A stretch of DNA of 64,000 bases from Mercurialis annua (GCF_937616625.2 NC_065573.1:16321001-16385000), one strand, 5' to 3'. Counted from the stretch's first letter, positions 48,301 through 60,200 are shown. Numbers and translations are program-made. The notes: generated by a model from the sequence alone, not told the origin.

Positions 48301-49050
48301 GAACCACTGGCAAAAATCACCCAGCAACGCATAACTAACTTTTTCTTTAGATCTATCTTGTGCAGGTTTGGAATACCGAAGGTGCTAATCACAGACAATG
48401 GAAAGCAGTTCGACTCAGCGAAATTCAGAAAGTTCTGTGCAGAATATCAAATCAATTTGAGGTTCACCTCGGTTTACCATCCACAATCAAATGGGCAAAC
48501 CGAAGTGGCCAACAGGATTCTACTGGCCGAACTAAAAAGAAGATTAGACGAATACAAAGGAAGATGGGTAGAAGAACTCTACAGCGTCCTATGGAACTAC
48601 CGTACCACCCCTAGGGAATCAACGGGCGAAACTCCATTCGCCCTAGCTTATGGAACGGAGGCTGTAATTCCTGTAGAGATCGGCGCACCCACACCAAGGA
48701 CAGAGGACAACCAGCTAAACTTAGAAGAAAACGAAGAAGAGCTCAGGAACAATCTGGATCTCTTGGTTGAAAAAATCAACAGATCAGATATCAGGATGGA
48801 AGCCTACAGACAAAAGATGGCCAAACATTTCAACAGCCATGTGAAGAAAAGAAAATTCAAACTAGGCGACCTCGTCATGCGAAAGACCGAAGTCAAAAAA
48901 GGAGAGGCAGGAAGCGGAAAACTGCAACCAAACTAGGAAGGACCTTACACCATCAGCGAGGTCATTAAGGAAGGAACATTCAAGCTCACTAACTCCATGG
49001 GAAGAATCATACCAAGGACATGGAACGCCAACAACTTGAGGAAAATTTAG
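45343..49050 (+). pseudogene. Tat pol: protease, RT, two RNase H domains, integrase; two in-frame stops
   Basis: One frame runs from HEDALVV at 45343 to the stop at 49048-49050, broken by TAA at 48064 and TAG at 48934. Protease has LVDTGSSVNM (45400). The RT catalytic YVDD lies at 46498-46509. The RT-linked RNase H spans about 46890-47300. A second RNase H follows, with HVDGAVCGEGAG (Asp at 47341), EYEAL and YSDSQLVV. The integrase zinc region (HEG..GAHDG...CWPC) is split by the TAA. The integrase core has Asp at about 48214, ITDNG at about 48392 and the Glu of GQTE at about 48508, with exact DD35E spacing. The TAG replaces a Trp expected in the LQPNxEGPY C-terminal block. Both stops are explicable by C-to-T or G-to-A changes. 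Confidence 0.93.
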
Positions 49051-49108
49051 CGACAATGGGTCACCATCTGACATGATCAGTTATTCCTCAAAAATTAACA
49101 TAATTAGT

Positions 49109-49235
49109 CAAGCGATGTTTAGTTTCAATATTGTATTTCAATTTCTCCAAGTGATATTTAATCACAGCATTGTGTTTCAATTTCCACAAGTGATATTTCA
49201 TCACGGTATTGTATTTGAATTTCTGCAAGTATTTT
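49109..49235 (+). repeat. Three units of a 39-bp tandem repeat 3' of pol
   Basis: CAAG(T/C)GATATTT...TTGTATTTCAATTTC units begin at 49109, 49148 and 49187, exactly 39 bp apart, with a partial unit at 49226. Confidence 0.88.
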
Positions 49236-49564
49236 AATTTACCCTTGCTCGGACAAGGAATTTCCACAAATATCGTCTCTTTACCATAATTACTGATTAT
49301 TTAAAATATTTCCAAAGAGGAGAACTGACGAGTTCATTCCCAAAAAGGAAAACACACGGTCAAAATATATACCGCCCAAAATAAAGAGAACACAAAAACT
49401 AGCCATCTCAAATACAAAGGGTGCAAAAAAAAATATATATATTAAAAAGAGGGTAAAATACGCCCCACAAAAAATTACAAGGGAAAAATAAAATTCCTAA
49501 CAAAAGAAAGTATACAAATGTACAAAGTACATAACAAAAAAAAAGGGGGGGAAAGGAGGGGCTC
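49236..49564. other. Spacer between pol and the antisense accessory gene
   Basis: A-rich, no open frame of note. It probably holds the 3' untranslated part of both convergent transcripts. Confidence 0.4.
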
Positions 49565-52481
49565 CTAAAGCTTCACATCCTCAGTCTTCTCAGGGACAGC
49601 TCCCTTAACCACCTCGGAAGCAGCGGGGTCAGATAATGCTTCCTGCGAATTCCGCCCAACTGAAGAAGCAGCGACAACAATGTTGCCAGACCGGGTAGGA
49701 GAAGGGACGTCGGCTAGACTAAGAGGATCGGCCCCGGGAAGAATAGAATCCAAATCAGAGGGCCTATCCAATAACTCTAGAGCAGCATAAGGGCGCTCAG
49801 AAGAAATAATCAAACCGAAGTCCTTCTCCTCAGGACTACCTCCCAAACCAGGAACGAGTGGCTCCTCGCCAGCCTTAGCAGGTTTCTTGGCCTCTTGGGC
49901 AGACTGCTCAGCGACCTCCGCAACGCTTCCACCCTTTTCAGACTTGATGGAGACAAACAAGTCTTCAGGGGAATCTGGCTCGCTCTCGCTATTGAACCCA
50001 GAAGGAAAGCCGTACAAAAAGTCAATGTCACCATCAAGATGACGCTCTAAGTAAGTACCCACAATGGCCTCAGTAAAATCAGTCAGGTCATTGGCCAGCT
50101 GGGCGGTATTGCGGCGACGCCTTTCCTTCTCACGAGTCAGTCGACCCCGCTTCAAATAAAGCTTCTTCTCAGCAGCAGACACCTTCTCAGTAAGAGCCAG
50201 GACGGTGGTGTCAAACTCCTTTTTCAGCTCCTCATAATCACTTCCCTTGATCACCACCTCCGCCGATAAACTCTTATTCTCCTTTTTGAGGCGGGCGACC
50301 TCGGCAGATAGCGCTTGCTGCTGTTTAACGGCACTCTCCCTTTCTTTAGACAACCGATCCACATCGGCGAGAAGAGAGTTTTGCTTAGGAGCACATCCGC
50401 CGTGCTCAGTTCGAAGGGAGTCATACTTCCCCTTCAAAAGCTTGTACTCAGCCTTCAGCTTGACTAGCATATCCTCGTCATTCAGACGATTTGCACGATA
50501 TTGGCGGAGGGCGAAATCGGTCTGGAAACAAAATAAAATAAAATGAAGTCAATAATAATAAAAAGAAAAAGGAGAAGAGGAGAAAAAAGGGACGAGAATA
50601 ATCACCCTTAGCAGGCCGGTAAAACAGTCGTCGATCAGCACGTCGTCCGGCCTCTTCAAATAATAATCAACATCAGAAGGGCAGCAAGAACCCCTAAAGA
50701 TGTCAGCCGCAACAGCCGGACAACGGCTAGTGGCCTCCATCCCATATTTTTGAAGGATGAGGTCGACCTGAGTCACCATGACGTCCTTCCGAGGCTTCTT
50801 CATGGAAGGACCCTCCTCAGCGACATCCTCGCCCCCAGAAGAAGGAGCTCGCCTCTTCGAGCCCGAAGAAGCAATCATAACAGCTTGAGGAGGAGGAGGA
50901 ATGGACTTGGACTTCTTCTCCTTCAGGGGAACCTCCACTTTGTTCTTCCCTTTACCAGTATAGGAGGGAACAGCAGCAGAAGGAGGGCTCAGGACAGGCT
51001 CCCTAATTGCAAAACCAGGAAGCACCACCCTGGAAGTAGCGGGAGGATTTGGGGCAGAGCCATCATCCTTCTGGGAGGAAGACAGCTTATCTCCAGTCTT
51101 TGAAGGGACGTGGCCCACCTTCTCTTGAGGCCCCTTCCCAGCCTCAGAAAGTTTTGCAGAGACAGCCTGTGCAAGAGCTTCCTTCTCCCGCACCTCTTTC
51201 TCTCGACGAGCTCTTCTATCCTCCATAACTTTCTGTTGAAGCTCCTTGAAATTTGGCACTGAGAATTCCAAGAAAATAAACAAGTATCAGGAACTAAAAA
51301 TCAGAATTCAAAGAGAATAAAAGCTTCATGGTACAAACAAGGTACCAGAAGAACTAAGGGGCATAGAGGAAATATTAAGGGGAGAAGAAAGAGGTGGTTC
51401 GCCCCCATCAGGAAACTCGCCCTCGTTTCTGGGCGAAGTTTCCTGTTTATCATCATCCTTCCTCTTCTTCTTCTTCCCCTTCTTGCCACTCCTTACTCTC
51501 CTGCTTCTCTTGGAAGCAACGCCTTGATCCCAGCCAAAATAATGATCAATAAGCTTCATCACATGAACCTTCTCGCCATCTCGGAGCAAAAGTAATGTCT
51601 CCTGATCATCCTTGTTCAACTTCACCTTGTCCAATTTCCTAGGACCTTCCAAAAATACATTGGGGATGGAGCCCCAACCCCCTTCCTGTTCAGCGATCAC
51701 GAAGGAACCTTTCCACCGCTTTAAAGAATTGGGAAGGCCACAAAAGGGAGATCGGCCTGGTTGTAGATAAAAGAACTCATCACTTTTCTTCCTCCCAAGA
51801 GAATAAATCGCCTGAACAATTTCATAACCAACCGACCTCTTCAGATGGAGCCCACGAATGAAAATCCCCGTCAAGTGGCGATGGGCGTTAGGATGAAGTT
51901 GACCTAAAGGAATTTTAAAATGGTCAAAAACCATCTGTGTAAAGCCATCAAGTGGTAACCTCAAGCCCGCCTCAAAATCTTCTATAAATATCAATTGTTC
52001 GTCGTCGCCTAGGACTTGGTCAACAGCCGAACCTTCAGAAGGAATCCGGAGCCCGATGGTGGGGGGAATCTCGTACCTCGCCCTAATCCATACAAGGGCA
52101 CTTTGACCAAGGACGATGGGCCACTCGGACAAAGGTTTTTTTATTGCCAGAGGACGTCCCAGGAGACGCTTTACGTTTTTTGGAAGCTTTACGTTTTTTC
52201 AAAACATAATCCTCCTCATCATCGCCCAACTCGCCCTCGTCATCATCAACACCAACCTCGCCTCCCGGTTCTCTATTACTAAGCCCTAAAGGCGCATCAA
52301 TATCTTCCACAAGAGGCACGCCCTCCTCACTATCCGGAACCACCTTCTGAGATAACCTTTCCTCATCAGAACTCAAATCAACCAGCACCGCAAGAGGAGT
52401 AGGATAAGGAGAACCACTAGAAGCGCCCCCAGAAGAAGAAGAAGGAGAAGAAGTAGTAGAGGAAACCTCGGAAAAAGACAT
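49565..52481 (-). pseudogene. Antisense accessory gene of the Tat element, 3 exons, one frameshift
   Basis: Minus-strand exons are 52481-51346, 51258-50606 and 50521-49565. Intron 1 (51345-51259) is GT-AG in phase 1, with V completed across the junction before PNFKELQQ. Intron 2 (50605-50522) is GT-AG in phase 0, joining LLR to TDFALRQY. Exon 1 has an acidic Ser-rich N-terminus, then a one-base shift in a T7 run at about 52136-52142. It continues with SEWPIVLGQSALVWIRARYE, FIRGLHLKRSVGYEIV, GWGSIPNVFLEGPRKL, matching the 'putative gypsy-type transposon' domain. Exon 2 is Lys/Glu- and Pro-rich. Exon 3 is predicted coiled coil (KLKAEYKLLKGKYDSL, KERESAVKQQQALSAEV). The function of this additional ORF is not known. 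Confidence 0.8.
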
Positions 52482-52922
52482 CCTAAAAGCACTAACTGAA
52501 GAATAGAGCAGAAAATAAAAAGAACACTAGAAGAAAAGCAAAGAGGGCTAAGTCACTTACTGATGGAAGAAGAAAATCTGGCGCTATATAACTCGAAGAA
52601 AGCCTGTTTAGAAAAGATGATTAGCAATGGTGAAGGAATTAGACAAAACAGAGAGCAAGAATAAAAATTAAAATGGGAAACCAATACCTCTTTTATATGT
52701 CAAGTCAGAAATAGGGCACTCAAGTACCTAGTTGCAGGGAACTCCTCGAAATTATCAATCAATTAATGAAAAAAACCCAAAGGTTGCGTTGTTTTATATG
52801 CCAAAAGACGCTTGAAATTCGTAACTGCTGAAGGAAACGTTCGAAATTCAAATAATCTCGAGAAATCCGGGAATTCGAATTTTGAAAATTGGCGCTTCAA
52901 GTCTTTGACTAAGCGAGATCAT

Positions 52923-52941
52923 TAAGGGGGGGGGGGACATC
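52923..52941 (+). other. Polypurine tract of the Tat element
   Basis: AAGG followed by a long G run, directly before the 3' LTR; this is the second-strand priming site. Confidence 0.85.
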
Positions 52942-53420
52942 TGATACCGACCTAAGAATATCCGAACTCCAAGCATCGCCTATGAAACGCTATACTCGCC
53001 CACTAAGCACCCGAAAGGACCATCGCCCAGATGTGATACAAATATCGCCCATTTCTGTCTTAATCAAGACTCCGCCCGATCAGATATAAAGCTTACCTCG
53101 TCCACTTCGTTCCCTTATCTCCACTATCCGGGATAATCGGAGAACGTGCCTTAACCATCATCAGAAATCGTGGGACAAACCCACGATTTACCAGAAGACA
53201 ACTGCCATAAACTCACTATAAAAGGAAGCCGCAGAATGTTGAGAAAGGTACGCAGAAAATAGACTTAAACACTTCAACACTCACTTACTCACAAAAAACC
53301 CTTATTGACTTAAGCATCGGAGCGGCTTCTAGGCTAAACCAGCCGGAGGCCCTTTGAGCTTACATCCGTTATTTGTGCAGGAACACAGTACGGGTGACCC
53401 TTTCAGATCGACCTGTATCA
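52942..53420 (+). repeat. 3' LTR of the Tat element
   Basis: Same length as the 5' LTR, with six substitutions and no indels visible. Four of the six are transitions. Confidence 0.95.
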
Positions 53421-54291
53421 GAGACTATACACTATAGAAACAAGACAAAAAACTGTACAAGTCGAAGGCAGCATCGTCCGGCTATAAGCAACAGGGTGAT
53501 TAAGTGATATACACACGCCAACGACGAGATAATGGTTGTTTGTAAATATTAGTTGTAAATAATTAAGGTAAAAATTATAAATCCCTCAAAAGTATTATGG
53601 TGTTATATTTTTACCTCATAATTTTCATTTTGGCAATAATCTCTCAAAAAAATAAAAAACTTTACATAAATCTCTCATAACCCAAACTAAACTAAACAAT
53701 AAAATAAATAAGACATATTTGCCCCTTTATCATAAAATTATACAGATCTGGATGAGTGATCTCGCTGCCGATGAAAACTTTAACAACGATGCTGTTATCG
53801 GTTTCGAAAGAAGTTAAGGTGATGATGATGCAATGACCTGGGCTTAGCGTTTCAATTTTAGTACCGAAAACGATTTTGCGGAGATAGTTGATTGTGTAAA
53901 GGCCGAGAGGATAGGTTGACGGAGAGCGACGGTGCTGCAGCGGTGGTTGTGAGAGCAGTGAGAGAGTTGCTGCCGTGGTGGTGGTTACAACTGTTTTGAG
54001 AGCGGCAGTTGCGTGAAAAAGAGAGGCGATAGCTATAAGAACTGAAATGAAGTCGTCATTGAGCGAAACAGAGAAATGAAAAAAAAACTTTTTGCTGTTA
54101 AATGGGAAATTGAAGTACTGAAAGATAATCAAAATAAAAAAATTTTAAGAATGAGAATCATTTTGTTATTTTATTAAACAATTGATACTAGTTTTTTACA
54201 ACCGAATCAAATGGGATATTTGATGATTATCAATAATTGTACTTAAATAAAAAAAATTGCAATGAAGCTTTATAATATGCTTTATAATTTA
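53421..54291. other. Flank right of the Tat element; possible left arm of a larger inverted-repeat element
   Basis: AATCTCTCAAAA and TTTGCCCCTTTATC near 53640-53730 weakly match, in reverse, AGAGATTGTTGCAAAA and AAGGGCATAAAAGG near 56890-56965. The minus-strand 146-residue frame at 53692-54132 shows no domain and is not called. Confidence 0.3.
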
Positions 54292-54794
54292 AGGATTAAA
54301 TGCAAATTCATACACAAACGTTGACCTAATTTACAGTTGCAACATAAACTTTTAAACTTGGCAATGTCGGTAATGAACTTTGCACTTTTGGACAATCGAT
54401 GCACCGATTATATTTTAGGACAATTTTGCTGAGTTGGAAGTCGGAATTCCAATTAGGCCGAGAAGTTGGAAAATAAACGATGTTTTGATTTGTCAAAAAG
54501 TAAAAATTGATGCCTGTTTTTGCCAAAATTTTAAAGTTAGTGTTGTAATTGCAAATTACGCTAAAATTCGTGATTTAATTTGCAAACGTACCAAATTACG
54601 TGGCAAATACTTAAAGTCATTGTGTCGGTATACGTGTTCTTTCCGCTTCCAACTCAGCAAAATTGTCCCGGAAAATAATCGATGTATCTATTTGCCAAAA
54701 GTGCAAAGTTCATTACCGACATTGAAAAGTTTAAAAGTTTATATTGTAATTGCAAATTAGGTAAAAGTTGGTGTATGAATTTGCATTTAATCCT
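54292..54794. mobile_element. 503-bp MITE with ~150-bp inverted arms
   Basis: AGGATTAAATGCAAATTCAT at the left pairs with ATGAATTTGCATTTAATCCT at the right. The arms continue through AACTTTTAAACTT, CAATGTCGGTAATGAACTTT and GACAATTTTGCTGAGTTGGA. No target duplication is evident. Confidence 0.85.
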
Positions 54795-55149
54795 AATATC
54801 AAAATGAGAATCAATTTAATAGCGACTTGTTGCAAACTGTTTCATTCTTATAATGCTTCATTTATTTACAAATAAATAAATTTGAATTTGTTGTCCCCTT
54901 TTTAAGGTGATGGTCACTACGAATGATCATAGTGTTACTTAAGTTTTTGTACTAAATTGTTAATATTTATATTGTTGAGATTAGCTCTGTTAGTAATTAA
55001 GATTTTTTTCATTCTTTGGATGGATAGTGGAGACATTGTGATTCTTAAATGTTTAAAATATTATAATTATAAAAAGAAGAAAATCAGGTCTACTTAGAAA
55101 ACTACATGTCATAACAAGTACAGCAGATAACGTGAAAACTTGCAGGAGC

Positions 55150-55640
55150 ATGTCTAAGAAAAAATAGTTCAGTATGTGGTACTATTTCAGGTTCACATAC
55201 GGTTCACATCAAGTTACTTTTCAGTTTTATAGATTGTCATTTACATTTCACTTAAAAACAGTTATTCAATATTTAAAATAGATTATATCTTCAAATTCTC
55301 TCTATATAAAATGTCAGATAAGATTGCAAAGAACAGTAAGACATAATTTATTAAAAATTAAATTAAAGTAGCTCAGTTGATATAAGTTCACATACGGTTC
55401 ACATCAAGTTCCTTTTTTAGTTTTATAGACTGTCAATTACATTTCACTATAAAACATTTATTCAATTCTTATAATAGACTATATTTTCAAATTCACTCTA
55501 TAAAAAATCTCAAATAAGATCGTAAAGAGCAGTAATACAAAATTTATTAAAAATTAAATTAAAGTTAAGTTAATAGAGGTTCACATTAGGTTGGTTTCTG
55601 GTTTTATAAACTGTCAAATACATTTTAATTAAAATATTTA
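55150..55640 (+). repeat. Second locus of the ~185-bp tandem array (about 2.5 units)
   Basis: GTTGATATA.GTTCACAT-type landmarks at about 55190, 55379 and 55572 precede AGTTTTATAGA.TGTCA, CATTTCACT and TCTCTATATAAAATGTCA blocks, as in the array at 2230-3370. Degenerate further traces reach about 56040. Confidence 0.75.
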
Positions 55641-56749
55641 TTCAATTATTATAATAGACTATGTCTCAAAATCTCTATATATGTAAATATAAGTTAAAAT
55701 TGTAAAAAATTACAAAATAAATTTTATTCAAATTGAGTCAAGGTTGATATTAGGTTGATAAGTGGTTCATATTGAGTTTACATTAATCTTACATTCAATT
55801 CACTTTTAGTTTACTTTAAATTTACTTTCATTTCAAATCCAATAAAACCTTAGATAGTTATTTTCATATTATAATTAGTTTATTTGTCACTTTATAAATT
55901 ATTTTAATATTATATAAAATTATAATAAATTAATTTAAATTAAGTTCATATTGAATTTACATTGAATTTATATTAAGTTTACTTAGAGTTCATATTTAGT
56001 TCAGTTTTAGTTAACATGCAGTTCACTTTATAAATTTAATTTTTATAGTTTAAATTAATTTTAAATTTATAATCAATTTATTCACTAAATACTAATTTAA
56101 ACAAATTAAAATTAAAAAATTCTTTATGAAAAATTGAGGGACTGAATTATTTATATGAGACCTTCATTAAAAGTTTAAAATTAAAATTCTTCATTAAAAC
56201 TCTTATTTCAATTTAGGTGGGATGTGTTAATAAAATAAAAAGTTTAAGAACCAAATAAATTATAAAACAAAACTTGGGAACCTTTTCACACATTTCATCA
56301 TTTTTGTTTATCCTGTTCCTTTGGCAGGTACAAGTGTGCAGGTGCAGAAAAGAGCAACAACACCAGTGAAGAAGAAATTCTATTTTCAAATCCATTAGTC
56401 CAGATCTCAAAGACACAATTAAATCAAGCAACTTAAATATTTACCCCGCAAAGACTAATTGTTTTCAATGTGGATCTCCGACGACGACCATAACAGTAAC
56501 AACAATAGCAAGCAGCGGCCGACTGGCATGTTCCGACTACAAATCTCAAATTTGAGTCATGGCAAGAAATCAATAAAGCACTAATGATGTTCTTACTTTT
56601 ACTCTTCTTCTAATCACCATCGCTGCCATCATTAGGTCTCTTTAGATTGTATAAGTTATTAGAGATGATATTATTGATCCAATAGAAGAAGAGGACGCTG
56701 CAATTGCACACCCATTAGTATTAACATCAATACAATTGTTTGACCGCTG

Positions 56750-56866
56750 ACAGTTTGACCTCCACCATCAATAACCCGACCACCGTCGGTCCGACCTCCA
56801 CCATCAGAGATCCGACCACCGTCTATTCGGCCTCTACCACCGGAAATACGACCACATATATATCCT
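56750..56866 (+). repeat. ~36-bp tandem repeat (GACCTCCACCATCA...CCGACCACCG)
   Basis: Three units start near 56755, 56791 and 56827. They lie in a GC-richer patch of otherwise AT-rich sequence. Confidence 0.7.
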
Positions 56867-57356
56867 AACTCTCTAATTCTAATTTGTAAATAAGGGCATA
56901 AAAGGAATTAAATTATATTTAGGTATACTTGTAAACAAATTTTAAAAATTTAGAGATTGTTGCAAAAAAAAAAAAGTAAGTCACTAACATAAAAATTTCA
57001 AAAATGTGTGATATTATGTAATTTTCTCAATAATTAATGACATATACATGTGATTCCTAGCTGGAACATAGAAAAGTTGGCCAACCATATAATATGGTCC
57101 CTCTATTTTATACGTGTTTTTCGATCGGTCCTTAACTTTCACTTTCAATTTATCTAGTCCCTGTACTATCTATTTTTCTGATTTTTATATCCTTGAGTGG
57201 ATGGAATAAGGAGAATGTGCCATACTCTCAGTTAAATATGACGTGTCAAAATAAAAAAAATAGTGTGGCTAAAATTTAAAGATCTATTATCATTTTTCCT
57301 TTATTTTCTTTCCGGAATTAATTTTTTTAAATCCGGCCATAAAACTCTTCTCCTCT

Positions 57357-57575
57357 GTCTCTCCTCCATTAATGAAGGAGAAGAAGCAGATCTCTTTTCC
57401 TCCATTAATGGAGGAGATGAGATCTGTTCGTCTCCTCCATTAATGGAGGAGAAGAACGCTGCGTCTCCTCCATTAATTGAGGAAACTCAACATGTCTCCT
57501 TCCTTTGAGGCCTACTAGGAGGAAAATAGCAGGTCTCCTTTTTTTGAGACCTGCTTGCCTCTCCTCCATTAATAG
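57357..57575. repeat. Cluster of CTCCTCCATTAATGGAGGAG palindromes
   Basis: Copies or near-copies lie at about 57360, 57398, 57434, 57463 and 57560; the one near 57434 is a perfect 20-bp palindrome. A G run of ~14 lies downstream at 57678. Confidence 0.85.
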
Positions 57576-58121
57576 AAAGTAAGAAGGCCCCCACTTTTTT
57601 AGTGGTGGCTGGCCGGAGTGGGGTATGGTGGTGGTCGGAGTGCGAAAGGGCGAAGATTAAATTAAATAAGAAATTATGGGGGGGGGGGGGGTCCGAGGGA
57701 GAGAGGGAGCAGACGACATTAAAATCAAAATTACAGACTAATTTTATTTCAAAATAAAAATTAAATCTTGAAATAATTTGAAATTTAATTAAATTAAACA
57801 AAATGTTATGTGCTGGCCGACCAGAGTGGAGGAGAAAAAAGACAGCGACAGGACTAAAATTACGGCCTAAATTTTATTTTGGAATAAAAATTACATCTTA
57901 AAATAAATTGAAATTTAATGAAGTAATTGTAATTGTTAAATTAATTATAATTAGTTAATAAAAAATATTAATAGTATGTAAATATATATGAACATAGTAA
58001 TGTAATTTAATTAATTTAATTTAAAATTTGTCTTTTATTTTATTTGTAGATTAAGTACAAGGGTTTAAATGTATTATAGACTAAATATAAGATTTTTAAT
58101 ATAATTTTTACTTTATTTTAA

Positions 58122-58522
58122 GAGCAAATTACTCTAAGGTACCTCACATTTGTCATAATCCACAGTTTGATACCCCTTGTATGAAAATCAAATGATTTGG
58201 TAGCTCAGTTTTGATTTTGTAAATTATAAGGCTCTTCTGTTAAATATAGGTACTCAATCGTTAACAGAATGAAATGTGAGGTACCAAATAGTTTACAAAT
58301 GAGGTACCTAATCGTTTACATAATTGAAACTGAGGTACCAAATCGTTTAAATAATTAAAACTAAGGTACCAAATCGTTTGATTTCAAATTATTAACGGAA
58401 CTAACAGAAGGATCTTATAGTTTACAAAATCAAAACTGAGGTATCAAATCGTTTGATTTTCAAACAAGAGGTACCAAACTGTAAATTATGATAAATGTGA
58501 GGTACCTTAGAATAATTTACTC
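58122..58522. mobile_element. 401-bp MITE with perfect 9-bp target duplication
   Basis: GAG(C/T)AAATTA(C/T)TCTAAGGTACC ends are inverted, with arms of about 115 bp. TTATTTTAA occurs at 58113-58121 and 58523-58531. The 9-bp duplication points to a Mutator-type MITE. It sits inside the 1.6-kb inverted-repeat element, so it is the younger of the two. Confidence 0.9.
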
Positions 58523-58739
58523 TTATTTTAATGCTAAGATGTCATATTTTTTGTTTCCACACTCTGAATAACGGAGAGTGTGGTACACTCTCCAAATTCC
58601 ATTCGTAAAAGGGCATTTTGACAAAAAAAAATGGTAAGTACGTACAGGGACAAGATAAATCAAAAGTGAAGGTTAAAGATCGACGGAAAAAGTATATAAA
58701 GTACAGAGATCTTAATATGGGTTTGGGTAAAAAAAATCT

Positions 58740-60200
58740 CATACTATCAAGTATATCACTTTTAGTATCTCTCAGTGAACCTAATTAAAAAAATAAATTC
58801 TAAAATTAGTACGGATAATATTATTTATTTCTGCTACTTTCCGATAACAATATTTTAGATAAAAAATTTATCTCAATTTTATAAACTACCACTGTTAGTG
58901 TGCAACATTTAAATATTTATGGAGTTTATTTTTATATTTTAAGTACACTAATGGAAAAAAAGATTAGAAACACTTTTTGGATATATTAATTCCAAAAGGA
59001 TAAAATTCAAAGACTAAATTTCATATTTAATAAGAAAAACTTGCTTTGAAATTCTTCAAATATATTTTAATTCACACTTTGACCTCTTATATTTCAAAGT
59101 CGAATGATATCCTCCTTCACTTTTATTTCCGTCAACGATTGAGCACCTCCGTTCATTTTTAGTGTTAGTCAACTCAGTTAAAGTGTCAAATTAAAAAACA
59201 TTAAATTTTTATTTAGTCATTAAATTTATATTTTAATATGCTTAAATAAAAAAATATATTATTATGAAATTTAGTGAGTTAACGACTTCAGTTTAATTTT
59301 TAATATTTTGTTTTTATTTTTGAAAATTATTTAAGTTTTAATACAATTTATAAATTTATGATTATTATTTATATTTGTTTCAAAAATAAGTTTGATGATT
59401 AAGTTGAAATTTTAGTATTTTTTTATTTAAGTAATTTGATTCATTTGTCTAATACCAAATGTGAATAGAGAGATTAAACTGTTGATAAAAATAAAAATAA
59501 AAATCTATTTTATTTAATTTTTAAATAAAAATATTAAAATAAAAACTATAATATATATGAAATATTTCGTAGTAATTTGTCCATTCAATAATGTTTAAAT
59601 ATCCTTACAAAATAAAGCTCAAATATCATTGATAGAAGCTACAAATTATGATGTTCATAACTTGAAAAAGGTACTATTTGTCCGAAAATATTCCTTAACT
59701 CAAATTTTTGAATTTATAGAATGCATTTGTTTGAGGTCTGATGTTTGAACAAAAATTGCGAAAAGATATTCATAGGCCTTCTTTAGTTAACGAATTAACA
59801 TAATAAATTAATCGGATTAATATAGGAGTTAAGAAATTCATACGAAATTAATATCAAAACTACTACTAAATTAAAACAATCGGGGGATTGCAGGATAAAA
59901 AGTATTGGGCTTGATTTTGATTAATTGATTGAAGGATAAAAAAACATTATGATTTTCTGAGCTATTTATAGCTCAACAAAATAAAACGTCCTAATCTAAG
60001 TCCAACTCATATTTATAAGAAGAAAAGTCTAAATCCATATCTAATTCTAGTTGGACAAGAATAGCTAAAGTAAAAGGCTTTATTTAGGCTTAATGCCCTG
60101 ATTAAACTCGTTTTAGTCCTTTGGACTCCCTCTTTTGGACCGATGTAAATAATGCCCTCAACAAGTCTGAATTTCTAGGCTTGTTATTGTCGGCCCAAGG
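58740..60200. other. AT-rich intergenic stretch, nothing recognised
   Basis: No frame of note and no pairable repeat arms. 59930-60170 has a somewhat more complex composition that may be retrotransposon-derived. Confidence 0.35.

Larger units (their letters stand above)
43129..53420 (+). mobile_element. Complete Ty3/gypsy (Tat-lineage) retrotransposon, 10,292 bp
   Basis: The two LTRs are 479 bp each (43129-43607 and 52942-53420), with direct repeat GAGAC at 43124-43128 and 53421-53425. Gag and pol are on the + strand. Pol carries two RNase H domains, and an antisense accessory gene sits between pol and the 3' LTR; both are hallmarks of the Tat clade. LTRs differ at 6 of 479 positions (1.25%), so insertion is recent. 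Pol has two in-frame stops and one frame shift, so this copy is probably not autonomous now. Confidence 0.97.
57098..58712. mobile_element. 1.6-kb inverted-repeat element with an 8-bp flanking repeat
   Basis: The left arm (TCCCTCTATTTTATAC...TCGGTCCTTAACTTTCACTTTCAATTTATCTAGTCCCTGTAC) matches the reverse of 58590-58712. TAATATGG flanks both sides (57090-57097 and 58713-58720). Inside are palindromic repeats (57357-57575) and a nested MITE (58122-58522). No transposase is present. Confidence 0.75.

Noticed and set aside
53692..54132. 146-residue protein on the minus strand
   Set aside because: No recognisable domain, no plausible neighbouring exons, and possibly inside an inverted-repeat element.
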